A stretch of 64,000 nt of DNA from Bog-756 sp963831535 (GTDB taxonomy: Bacteria; Actinomycetota; Acidimicrobiia; Acidimicrobiales; RAAP-2). This document shows positions 47,286-56,015 of this stretch, piece after piece. The stretch's first letter is position 1. The number at the start of each line of letters is the position of its first letter. The notes under the pieces were generated by a model that was given only the letters and a program-made list of their open reading frames with translations, made no database searches and was not told the DNA's origin. Location: assembly GCA_963831535.1 (NCBI GenBank), contig CAWHQP010000001.1, forward strand, positions 62,001 through 126,000, written 5' to 3'. The position numbers were made by a program, and so were the translations under genes.

Positions 47286-48741
47286 TGGCGCCGGCCCCAC
47301 CCGCTCCCCCGGACGCGGCAGCGCATCCGGGGCGACCACCGTCGATCCTCCGGAAGGGGCCGAGCGCCTCCTCCTCGGAGTGGATGCCGACGCACAGGTG
47401 ACGACCCTCGGTGGGCATCTCACCCAGTGGGGTGGACTCCCCGACTGGCACGGGTCGTCCTTCCTCGGCGAGCTCGAGCGCAGCGGGCTCCGCGGTCAGG
47501 GGGGGGCCTGGTTCCCCCTGGCCGCCAAGTGGCGCTCGCTGCGGACGACCCGGCTCCGGGGACCGGTGGTGGTGGCCAACGGCGCCGAAGGCGAGCCGGC
47601 CAGCGGCAAGGACCGGCTGTTGGTCCACCTGCTGCCCCACCTCGTGCTCGACGGGGCGGCGGTGGCGGCCCGGACCCTCGGGGCCTCGCAGGTCTACGTG
47701 CACGTGCACGCCGACGCGGTGGCCACGATGCGCCGGGCCATCGACGAGCGTCAGCAGTACGGTCTGGACCCGGTCGTCCCCGAGGTGGTGGTGGCGCCCG
47801 AGCGCTATCTGGCCGGCCAGGAGGCCGCCGTGGTCAACGCCATCCGCGGCGGGAAGCCGGCGACGCCGTACTTCACCGGCATCCGCTCGGTGCGGGACAT
47901 CGGGGTGGCCGGACGGCCCACGCTGGTCCAGAACGTCGAGTCCCTGGCCCATGTGGCGCTGATCGCCCGCTTCGGAGCCGAGTGGTTCCGGTCGGCCGGT
48001 ACGCCGGACTCGCCGGGGACGTCGTTGCTGACCGTGACCGGACGGTGGCGGGAGCCCAGGATCGTCGAGACCCGACTCGGGATACCCCTCGGCCACCTCA
48101 TCGGCATCGGCCCGGCCGATGCCGGGCACATCCAGGGGGTACTGCTCGGCGGCTACGGCGGCGGTTGGCTGCCCACCGCCCAGGCCCTGGCCATGCCCCT
48201 CACCGAGGAGGAGGCCCGGCGCAACGGGTCGTCACTCGGCGCCGGGGTGGTCGCCCTGGTGCCGTCGTCGGCCTGCAGCATGGTCGAGGTGAGCCGGGTG
48301 GTGCGTTACATGGACGGGCAGAAGGCTGGTCAGTGCGGCCCGTGCGTCAACGGACTCGATGGGCTGGCCCGGAGTCTGGAGTTGCTGGCGTACCAACCGG
48401 GTTCGCTGCGGGGGGGCGTAAACTCGATCCTGGCGCTATGCGACCTGGTCGACCGGCGGGGGGCGTGCGGGCATCCTGACGGTGTGGCCCGGTTCGTCCG
48501 AAGTGGACTGCGGGTCTTCGCCGACCACGCCCAGCTCCACCTGCAGCGCGGCCCCTGCCACCTGGACAACCCACCGTTCCTCCCCGTCCCGGCTGCTCCC
48601 GTCCGGCCGGCCGTCTCTGTCGGTCCGGTCCGTCAGGCCCGCAGCGTCATGCCGGACGGCTCCGTGCGATCGGACACCACCGGCGCCCGATCCACCGGCG
48701 GGCGATCGAGCGGCACCGGGCGATCGAGCAGGGACCGATGA
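47285..48741 (+). CDS. NuoF-like NADH-binding flavoprotein/Fe-S protein
   Basis: 51-kDa complex-I-subunit family. The core contains RGQGGAWFPLAAKWRSL, VVVANGAEGEPASGKDRLL (NADH/FMN site), LVHLLPHLVLDG, YLAGQEAAVVNAIRGG, LVQNVESLAHVAL and the Fe-S region ACSMVEVSRVVRYM with KAGQCGPCVNGLDGL and ACGHPDG. It lacks the other Nuo subunits, so it is a stand-alone NADH-oxidising module. The reading frame used has no start before GTG 47380, but RLLLGVDADAQ upstream of it is protein-like. A TGATG overlap at 47283-47287 suggests the start is ATG 47285, with one extra base before about 47340. The Arg/Ser-rich tail is unusual. Confidence 0.8.
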
Positions 48742-48959
48742 GAGACACCCGACCCTCCCGTTACACCCTGGTGGTCGACCCGATCGCCTGCGACGGCCAC
48801 GGGGTCTGTGCCGAGCTCCTCCCCGAGCGGATCACGCTGGACCCCTGGGGCTACCCCATCATCGAGGGTGGCCCGATCCCGATGGATCTGCTCGAGCACG
48901 CCGAGCGGGCGGTCAGCAGTTGCCCTCGGCTGGCTCTGACACTGGTGGAACGAGGTTGA
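48738..48959 (+). CDS. Ferredoxin, single-cluster 3Fe-4S type
   Basis: 73 residues: VDPIACDGHGVCAELLPERI and, near the end, SSCPRLAL. The Cys pattern C-x2-H-x2-C...C-P has His where the second Cys of 4Fe-4S ferredoxins sits, as in actinobacterial 3Fe-4S ferredoxins. ATG overlaps the NuoF-like stop. It probably passes electrons from the NuoF-like protein to the membrane heme protein. Confidence 0.88.
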   Translation: MRDTRPSRYTLVVDPIACDGHGVCAELLPERITLDPWGYPIIEGGPIPMDLLEHAERAVSSCPRLALTLVERG

Positions 48960-48974
48960 CATATCTATGTCAAC
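48955..48974. repeat. 20-bp near-perfect palindrome at a composition boundary
   Basis: GTTGACATA and TATGTCAAC flank a TC centre (9-bp perfect arms). It overlaps the ferredoxin stop codon, and the local GC content falls directly after it. No T tract follows. It could be an operator, a terminator stem, or a junction remnant of an inserted segment. Confidence 0.6.
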
Positions 48975-49408
48975 TGAGTGGTCCTTGGCCGGTGACCGTC
49001 AGCATTGAATCACCTGGGGAGGTGTCGTAGGCACACCCCACCGGAGCAGTCGACTCCCAGTCCCGTGCGAAAAGAACCGCGGCTAGCTGTTGGCAGCTGA
49101 GCCTCTTCCCTTGCCTATAACTGTGCGGCAGTTACTAGTGGTCTTATGCATGCCGAGCCTGCTCCAGACATGATCCCCACTTCTCCGCCGATGATGGGCT
49201 TGCCGAGTGGCGCGGATCTTGAAAGTGCAGCGCCAAACCGTTCACTGATCACCTGGGATAAGCGCGGCTCCGGTGTAATCGTGATTCGAAGCACATCGTT
49301 TGCTGGATCCGACGCCGCCGCATAATCAGGGTCTGAGGTCGCTCATTGCCCAAAGTGCTGCTGCCGACGCTGATCCTTCGAACATTCGCCGCGGTGGAGG
49401 AATCGTTC
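48975..49408. other. Low-GC intergenic region at the left end of the island
   Basis: Composition differs from the preceding genes (many AT-rich words). A 5-bp inverted repeat AACTG-TGCGG-CAGTT lies near 49122. Apart from a doubtful 59-codon frame (49146-49325), no gene, tRNA or transposase end was found. Confidence 0.45.
49146..49325 (+). CDS. Doubtful 59-residue open frame
   Basis: ATG 49146 to TAA 49325 encodes MHAEPAPDMIPTSPPMM and later RSLITWDKRGSGVIVIRSTS. There is no ribosome-binding site, and no family is recognised. It may be the remnant of a gene or chance. Listed because it is the only start-to-stop frame in the gap. Confidence 0.2.
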   Translation: MHAEPAPDMIPTSPPMMGLPSGADLESAAPNRSLITWDKRGSGVIVIRSTSFAGSDAAA

Positions 49409-51229
49409 CTAACCCACAGTTGGGTGTCCGATCACTCGAAGTAATCGAAGCGCTGGACAGATATCACCGGCCGGAAAGCTGTGAACGACCTTCACAAAAG
49501 AAGAGGGCTGACCTTGATAAATTCCAGGGTACTGCTCAGTGATGGCATTGACGGCAGAGAGTCCGACACTCCATGGCACGAGCAAGTAGCCCGCGTGAAA
49601 GGTGAGCGGATCGGCAAGCACTCGCTGGAAATCTCTATCGTTGGGAATGACGAAGACCCGTGCATTGGTGGAAGTGACAATCACCTCTGGAACACATACC
49701 ACGCTATCGTCTGTCACCACCGAACCGTCGGCGAGGTGCATGTTGTCGATGTACTGAGATACGGACAGAACATGCGCATAGTGGTTCTTAGCCGCAATGT
49801 CAGTGGAGTCAAGATGTCGATGCACAATGAATGCGGCATACTGTGACTCTTCTGGGCCGATGACCGGATTGAACATTCCCCGCTCCACGGCAGGCAACGA
49901 GGGGCCGATGATCGCTAAAGCAACGATGACCGCGACTATGGGCCGGACTATTCCTCTGGGCCGGGTGGTCAGCGCACCAGCCGCAGTCTCACCTGTTGGG
50001 TGAGCAAATAAGTAGCCCACTAGGACTACTTCCATCGGAATCGACATGACATAGAAGCGGAACCAGGGGAACACGCTGCCAGTTGCAAAACTAACAAGAC
50101 TGAATCCAAGCGCCCCGCCCAGGATGCAGGCGACCGGCCAAAGCTGGTGGTCGCGCCTCCTGAAGGCAACGATCAGGGCAAGTATCAGGGCAACTGGGAT
50201 TAGCGGAACCATGTACGAGAGAGCATGAGCCTCATGCGACAGCCTGCTCGAAAGGGTGCTCGCTCGGTCTACTCCCTGAATCGAGAGTTGGACCTCGTTC
50301 ACAGTGAACTGACCAAGAAACTGCTTAGTAATGACGTAGCCAGCAATGATCCATGCCGCAAAGGCTGTGACGAACGGCATAACGAATAGCACCCCATCGG
50401 TCATTGCCATCATCGTCCTACTCCGCGCGACCCCCTCAGAGCGAACAAAGCTGAACAAGAGAACGAAGAGAAGGCCCAATAGCGCCGCCCCAATGACCTC
50501 GTTCCGTCCGAGAATGCCGAGCCCGAGCATCGACCCCGAGTAGACAAGCGAGCTAACACTCGATGTATCCCGACTCCATCGAATGAGATAACGGGTGGCT
50601 GCCACCATCGTGAATAGATAGAAAGCCTCACTCAACCCGTTGGCTGCGTAGTAGAGGATCATTGGGTTGAATGCAAACAGAGTCACCAGCACCAGCCTGG
50701 GCGCTCTCGCTACGTTCCATTCGGCGAGGAGCGCTCGGAGCTGGAACACCGCCCCAGTCATTGCTCCAGCTGTTGTCAGACTCCCTGCCACGTCGTGGGT
50801 CGCCAGCGCAGGCCAGAGGCCTTTGAACAGAAGGAAAAAGAGGTCGGCTACCGACGTGAGTGGGGGCCACACAAAGCCCACGGCTGCCAGATGGCGATCA
50901 CCCGAGTACAGCACGTAGAACCCATTGGCCATGCGAGCCATTGCATCGCCGGGGAACACAAGGTAATGGAAGTCGAGGAACCAGGCAGCGACTAGATAGA
51001 CGGTAAGGACTACCAGAGAAACGACGGTCGCCTCACTTGCGAGTCGCGATCGCCTCCTGGGACTGCCGTCCGACCCCAATCTTACGATCGCAGCGTGCGG
51101 GGGATTTGATGGGGTGAAAGCTGACGCGGGCCCGTTGATCACGCCAACTGGAAGCGCCGAGGGCAGAACTGAGTCTCCGGGCTGCCTCTCACTGTCTGAT
51201 GCAGTCCACCTGTCGCTGGAGATACTCAC
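49409..51229 (-). CDS. GT-C-fold membrane glycosyltransferase-like protein
   Basis: 606 residues with about 11 hydrophobic segments. After TM1 (VVSLVVLTVYLVAAWFLDF) comes an acidic first-loop motif (FPGDAMARMANGFY), the position of the catalytic Asp in GT-C enzymes that use polyprenyl-phosphate sugars. TM-rich blocks such as LVLVTLFAFNPMILYYAANG follow, then a roughly 150-residue C-terminal exported domain (VVTDDSVVCVPEVIVTSTNA). It may transfer sugars to envelope polymers or proteins. Codon usage is clearly less GC-biased than the flanks, suggesting acquisition. GTG 51229 starts it. Confidence 0.7.
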   Translation of the reverse strand: MSISSDRWTASDSERQPGDSVLPSALPVGVINGPASAFTPSNPPHAAIVRLGSDGSPRRRSRLASEATVVSLVVLTVYLVAAWFLDFHYLVFPGDAMARMANGFYVLYSGDRHLAAVGFVWPPLTSVADLFFLLFKGLWPALATHDVAGSLTTAGAMTGAVFQLRALLAEWNVARAPRLVLVTLFAFNPMILYYAANGLSEAFYLFTMVAATRYLIRWSRDTSSVSSLVYSGSMLGLGILGRNEVIGAALLGLLFVLLFSFVRSEGVARSRTMMAMTDGVLFVMPFVTAFAAWIIAGYVITKQFLGQFTVNEVQLSIQGVDRASTLSSRLSHEAHALSYMVPLIPVALILALIVAFRRRDHQLWPVACILGGALGFSLVSFATGSVFPWFRFYVMSIPMEVVLVGYLFAHPTGETAAGALTTRPRGIVRPIVAVIVALAIIGPSLPAVERGMFNPVIGPEESQYAAFIVHRHLDSTDIAAKNHYAHVLSVSQYIDNMHLADGSVVTDDSVVCVPEVIVTSTNARVFVIPNDRDFQRVLADPLTFHAGYLLVPWSVGLSAVNAITEQYPGIYQGQPSSFVKVVHSFPAGDICPALRLLRVIGHPTVG

Positions 51230-51874
51230 GGTTCCTCACTCAAGCCTGCTCCGGCAAATCAAACGCAAATTATCCCACATCGAACGGTCCACGGCGTCCA
51301 ATACGTCCGAATTAGCGTGTGCTTTCGTGGGCATATGGCACACCTATATGCAAATGGCGGTGTGCACTCTGTTCGCTGTTGGGTTCAGCGGACCGTAAAG
51401 GACACAGAGCGACTTGAAGAGGGTCCGAATCGGCTCTCGAGGCTGCTACCTGGTGCCCGCTTTACAGTCCAGCTCTCGGCAGTCCTTCCTTGCCGGCTCA
51501 TCTGCAATTCTGCTCGGTTTGTTCGACGGGGGGTCTCCGGTCGCGGAACTAATTGCCCCCGATGTGGACAAACGCTCCAATGTCCCAAGCGGAAATTAAT
51601 TACGTTCAATTATAAATAGGAGTGAGGATGATCCAAGTGGTCACCACTTGGATTGCAATAGCTGGTGTTCGGCATTGGGTTTACTTCGACACGGCCCTGA
51701 AACCTGACTCGTTCTTTCATAACTCTCCGAATGCCGATAGGGCCCCGAATGCCTACCACTGCACCTCAGGAAGAGGGTCACAGGCGCCCTGTCGATCGCA
51801 CGGCACGCCACTAGTACTGTTTGCTGGCCTCCACGACCTCTAAAGAATCAAGCCGCTAGTACCGACACTAACTC
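51230..51874. other. 645-base low-GC regulatory gap
   Basis: Separates two divergent island genes. It holds a GCACAC...GTGTGC inverted repeat (about 51340-51370), an AT-rich run (about 51593-51620) and the strong palindrome at 51631-51653. Several short open frames exist but have no coding character. Both neighbouring promoters should lie here. Confidence 0.5.
51631..51653. promoter_or_regulatory. Perfect 23-bp palindromic element upstream of the glycoside hydrolase
   Basis: ATCCAAGTGG (51631-51640) and CCACTTGGAT (51644-51653) are perfect 10-bp arms around TCA. It directly follows an AT-rich run and lies 221 bases before the hydrolase start. The length and symmetry are those of a dimeric regulator's operator. 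No Ts follow, so a terminator is less likely. Confidence 0.55.
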
Positions 51875-53311
51875 ATGGCACTAGGCCGCCCGGCGATTCC
51901 GATCGGAGAGGCTACGCCTGAGCCAGGACCGGTACCGGATCTGGCGGATCTGCAATCAGTACGCAAGTGGCCGCGCAGCCTCATAGCCAAATCCCTGCTT
52001 GTGGTCCTCGCGACGGCCTTTGCTTTGATTGTCTCCGTAGATGCGACCTCAGTCGCATCTACCCCAGCGCACGCGTTGGCGACGAAGCCTTCACGCCGAC
52101 TTACTACTTCTACGACTACGTCAATTTCTTCTACGACCACCTCGACTGCATCCAGTACCTCTACGATCCAAGGTACTGCGAATCCGGCAGCACCGGCGGT
52201 CGCTCCGACGACGACCACATCCGTAGTGCCTCCGAATCCAGCCCCTGCTGGCAGTTCCAACATTGAGGCATCGGGTACGCGGTTGGTCCTAAATGGATCC
52301 ACCTATAGGTTTCTCGGATTAAATGCCTATGAGGCCGCCACCGAATGGGGGGTCAACGAGGGATGTGGTGCAGATCTCAGCGATGCAGAATTGGACCAAC
52401 TGTTTTCGAGTCTGCCACCTAACTCGCTTGTCAGATTCTCGGCATTTCAGGGAACCATGGGGTCGAATGTGTACACTCATCAACTCGATTGGGGTCCAAT
52501 TGACAGGGTATTCGCGGTCGCTGCTAGCTATCACCAAAGACTCATTCCCGTCATCGGTAGCCAGAGCGGAGGGTGCGACGATGGAAACTGGAAGGGCCTG
52601 TCGTGGTATCAGGGCGGCTTCATGGATGTCGCGAGCCCGCCTGGCTACACCGACGACACTGAGCCGGAGCTGTATTCCTATTGGACGTATCTCCAAGACT
52701 TCGTCAACCGATACAAGAATTCCCCGGCTCTCGGAATGTGGGAGCCAATGTCTGAAGCAGAGGCCTCAACCTGTCCAATCCAGTTTCAGGGCCCCGCCTG
52801 CAATGGACATCAGACCTGTCCTGACGAGACTGCGGCTGCGGCTGCTCTCCGATATTTCTATGACACGGTGGGGGAAGAGATCCATGCCCTTGATCCGAAT
52901 CACCTAGTGGAGAACGGGCTACTGGGAGGCGGGCAATGCGGTACGCAAGGTTCAGACTACGAATACGTGTCGGCGAGCCCCGCGGTCGATGTCCTCTCGT
53001 ACCATGACTACTACGGCGCTGTACCGATCGGAGGAGACCAGTGGAACGGGCTAGCGGTTCGATTCGCCCAGGCTGCCGCTCTCGGAAAGCCAATCATCGG
53101 GGGCGAAGTTGGCCTCGATGCTGATGCCTCGCCAGGCTGTATGGATCTTGCGACTAGGAACGCCGATTTCGCCTCCAAGGTTCAGGATCAGTTCAGCGCC
53201 GGAAGCAGTGGGCTCCTTGCTTGGGACTGGGTGCCGATCCCGGCCGGGAATTGCAACTTCGACATTGGCCCTACGGACCCGTTAGTCCAGTCGGGTGGAG
53301 CGATCGGCTAG
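51875..53311 (+). CDS. Surface-exposed glycoside hydrolase, GH5-like (TIM-barrel)
   Basis: 478 residues. A cytoplasmic head (about 33 residues) and a single membrane segment (SLLVVLATAFALIVSV, residues 40-55) act as signal-anchor. A Ser/Thr/Pro-rich linker (residues 75-125) follows, then the catalytic domain from GTRLVLNGSTYRFLGLNAYE. The putative acid/base is Glu290 in LGMWEPMSEAEA; the nucleophile is Glu411 in PIIGGEVGLDADA; VLSYHDYYG supplies another active-site strand. The layout resembles GH5-type mannanases/cellulases, but the substrate is unknown. Lower GC than the core genes. Confidence 0.75.
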   Translation: MALGRPAIPIGEATPEPGPVPDLADLQSVRKWPRSLIAKSLLVVLATAFALIVSVDATSVASTPAHALATKPSRRLTTSTTTSISSTTTSTASSTSTIQGTANPAAPAVAPTTTTSVVPPNPAPAGSSNIEASGTRLVLNGSTYRFLGLNAYEAATEWGVNEGCGADLSDAELDQLFSSLPPNSLVRFSAFQGTMGSNVYTHQLDWGPIDRVFAVAASYHQRLIPVIGSQSGGCDDGNWKGLSWYQGGFMDVASPPGYTDDTEPELYSYWTYLQDFVNRYKNSPALGMWEPMSEAEASTCPIQFQGPACNGHQTCPDETAAAAALRYFYDTVGEEIHALDPNHLVENGLLGGGQCGTQGSDYEYVSASPAVDVLSYHDYYGAVPIGGDQWNGLAVRFAQAAALGKPIIGGEVGLDADASPGCMDLATRNADFASKVQDQFSAGSSGLLAWDWVPIPAGNCNFDIGPTDPLVQSGGAIG

Positions 53312-53842
53312 TCAGAGCTGTCGCGTCCCAACCGACCTACACAGCAGGAACCAGGGATTGGGTCCCGGCTGCGTCCACATCAATGCAACTCCAAAATCGG
53401 ATGGGTGGGACCCCAATGGGCGCCACCTTCAAAGAGTGCCGCACGGCCCAGCCACTGCCTCGGATCGGACCTGAGCGCTGACCCTTCAGCAGGAGTGCGT
53501 CCGGCCGAGTCTTCAAGACGACCGAATCTGGGAGAGAGCACAGAACGTTTCTCGTTTTGTAGTCCCTTGTTGGAGACCAACCGCGGCAACGCCTCCTTGT
53601 CGACCTTGTCATTCCGCTCAGTCGACGGCACTCTGGCCCATCTCGAATGAAGGGGTCAGTCGTCAGACCGGCTTCGGGCAGACGGTGGTTAGCCAACGTT
53701 CACCCCCCGTATGCAGGGATTACACCAAGACGGCCCTTGGCCTGGACCCCATGTGGCCGGTACAGTTGGTGGGGTCAGGTACCGACGAGTGAGGGGCAAC
53801 GGGCTCTTCAACTCATCCGATGGCCCGGAGGGCGCAGACGTC
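53312..53842. other. 530-base gap at the right end of the island
   Basis: GC content rises again toward 53.8 kb. A single PHO-like half site, GTTCACCCCCC, lies at 53698-53708, without a second repeat. No gene is supported. Confidence 0.4.
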
Positions 53843-54324
53843 ATGGGATTCGCATACGAGGACGGGACCGGGATTCCGGGAATCGTCGCACAAGGAAGTT
53901 CCGACCAGTGGGAGCCGGCGCCGCCACCCCCTCCTCTGTCACTTCATATTCAGCCGGAGCCGGTGCCGTCGCCTGAGGTCCAGATCGGCGACATCATGCT
54001 GAAGGTCCAGCGCTTCGCCGAAGAGACGGCTGAGGACGCCCGGCGCCAGGCCCGTGCCGTCATCGCTGAAGCCCAGGTCGAAGCGGCATCGATCGTGTCG
54101 AGGGCCAGGACGGGAGGCCGAGGAGGTCGCCGTCCAGGCTACTCCTCCAGATCGCACCCGAGGCCATCACCAACCTGTGTTCGGCTATCGAGGAGTTCGC
54201 TACCACCAACCGGGTGCTCGTCGACGAGCTCGTCCAGCTGCGCCAGGCGCTGGCCGGGTCCTATGCCGAATACCCCGATCTCGACCACCGGGCACCTCTC
54301 GGCTCTGCCACCCACGCCGGCTGA
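53843..54324 (+). CDS. DivIVA-like coiled-coil protein (compensated frame breaks)
   Basis: ATG 53843 starts MGFAYEDGTGIPGIVAQG, followed by a Pro-rich stretch and a coiled coil (QIGDIMLKVQRFAEETAEDA; RQARAVIAEAQVEAASIVS). After an unclear frame change between 54105 and 54150 the third frame continues QIAPEAITNLCSAIEEFATT and NRVLVDELVQLRQAL to TGA 54324. Heptads of Ala/Glu/Arg resemble DivIVA/Wag31-type or SMC-like coiled coils. It runs toward the sortase gene on the other strand. Confidence 0.6.
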
Positions 54325-54388
54325 GCCCGGACGCTATCGGGCCTCGTCCGGAGGGGCCTTCTGAGAACGTGAGCCGTCTGGCCGGAAC

Positions 54389-55991
54389 TCAGACGGCCGC
54401 GGGCAGGAAGTTCGTGAGCGTCTCGAACAGGGCCAGCAGCAGGGCCAGCCACACCGGGGCCGAGGATCAGCCAGCGCGCTCCGCGGCCGTAGACCTTCGA
54501 GAGCTTGCCAAAGGCCAGGCCCAGGCCGGCCAAGGCCAGGATCTCGATCGCCACCAGCGGCAGGAGTGTGGTGTTCCACCCACTGGTCTCGGCCGGGGCC
54601 AGCGCATACGGCTTGCCCGATCCCTTGGCGATCGCCACAGGATGGGTGGCCCCCGGAGGCAGATAGGCCGCCACCACGATCAGCCGCTGCACCGCCGAGT
54701 ACTCCGGGTTGCACGTGGTCAGAGTGAGCCGGTCATCGCCGAAGTTGTTCAGCACGGTGACGTCCGAGGGCGAGACCGCCACCGGCACTGCGGACACGAT
54801 GTAGGTCAACGTCTGCCCCGACGACGTCGTGAGGTAGATCGGATCGCCGATGGCCAGTTCGGCGAGACGGTTGAAGGGCGCACCGTGGGTGGTCCGGTGG
54901 CCGGCGATGGCCACGTTGCCGGCCTGCCCCGGCATGGCCGTGCCCAGGTAATGCCCGGGTCCCTTGGCCAGATCAGCCTCGGCCGTGCCGGACACCACGT
55001 ACTGGTCGAGGCTGATCTTGGGGATCTGCAGATGGGCCATCACCGTCCCCTGAGGGGGGTCGGGGATGCGGGTCGTCGCGGGTATGAGGGTGAACCCCGG
55101 TGCTGCCTTCACGGGCGCGTGGTGGACCTTGGCCGCGAACTGGTGTTCCAACGCAGCCTGGGTGTGATGCTGGGTGATGGCGGTCCCCCAGAGCTGCCAC
55201 GCCACGAACAGCAGGATGATGGCACCGATATTGCGGACCCAGGAGGCGACGGTGAGCAGTCGCTCACGCCGGCGATCCTCCATCACCCGGGAACGCCTGC
55301 GGGTGTGGGCACGCCGGCCTAGAGACTTCTGCTCGACGGGGACAGCGGCCGGCAGAGACGTCTGGGGCTGAATGAGCTCCACCGGCAGGAGGTTCAGCCC
55401 ACCGCCTGATGCCGGGCTGGGCGGGGCCAGGAGAACTGGCGTAGGTGGGAGTGGGTTCACCCCGGGTGCAGGCTGGGTGGGCATCGGCACCGGGGCGTCG
55501 ATTATCGGCCAGGCCTTTCCCACGAACGAGACCGGGATCGCCTCGTAGCCTGGGACCGGCTCATCAGGACCGAAGGCCGGAGCGGTCGTCGGAACCGGCC
55601 GATCGGCGGTGGCCGGCCACGGTTGTTGATTAGGTGAGTATTGGATGGCCGGCGACAACGCTGGCCCGGCCGGCACGGGTTGCGGGTACTCCTCGGGGGA
55701 TGGGGCGGGACTCGGCTCGACGAGGCCCAGTCCGTAGGCCCGCATCACCACCTTGGCGATAGCGGACTCGTCCGAGTCGGCGTGGCTGGCGGCCTCGCAC
55801 AGACGCGACCACTCCAGATCGGAGAGCACGGACGAGGTGCCGCCGCCCTGTTCCTCGATCACCTGGGCCACGAATTGGCGGACCAGCTGCATCCGTCGGA
55901 TATCCGCCTCTGAGGACCCGGGCACCTCGGTGGTTCGACTCACCAATGGGTCGCTCCCACCGGGATTCTCGTGCCAGACCGACGTAGCCAT
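54389..55991 (-). CDS. Class E-type sortase with long cytoplasmic Pro-rich N-terminus (one frame break)
   Basis: Transpeptidase that anchors exported proteins to the wall. The sortase domain (residues about 300-445) has HLQIPKISLDQYVV, the catalytic His365 in AIAGHRTTHGAPFNRL, Cys427 in DDRLTLTTCNPEYSA and Arg436 in QRLIVVAAYLPP. TLTTC-N-P is the class E/actinobacterial form, which recognises LAxTG. A TM (residues 250-270) precedes it, and a further C-terminal hydrophobic part follows. The first about 235 residues are cytoplasmic: a helical segment then Pro-rich. One extra G near 54460 breaks the last TM; removing it gives WLALLLALFETLTNFLPAAV and a TGA at 54389. Confidence 0.9.
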
Positions 55992-56015
55992 GCGATAGGT
56001 CCTAAGTCTCAGCGA

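Noticed and set aside
48975..49145. tRNA-like folding of the sequence after the ferredoxin gene
   Set aside because: Short GC stems exist but no cloverleaf with anticodon and T-loop could be built.
49300..49542. Possible 80-residue plus-strand gene overlapping the GT-C 3' end
   Set aside because: No ribosome-binding site; half of it is antisense to the well-supported membrane protein gene; no recognisable fold.
53698..53708. PHO box before the coiled-coil gene
   Set aside because: Only a single GTTCACC half-site; the adjacent 11 bp do not match.
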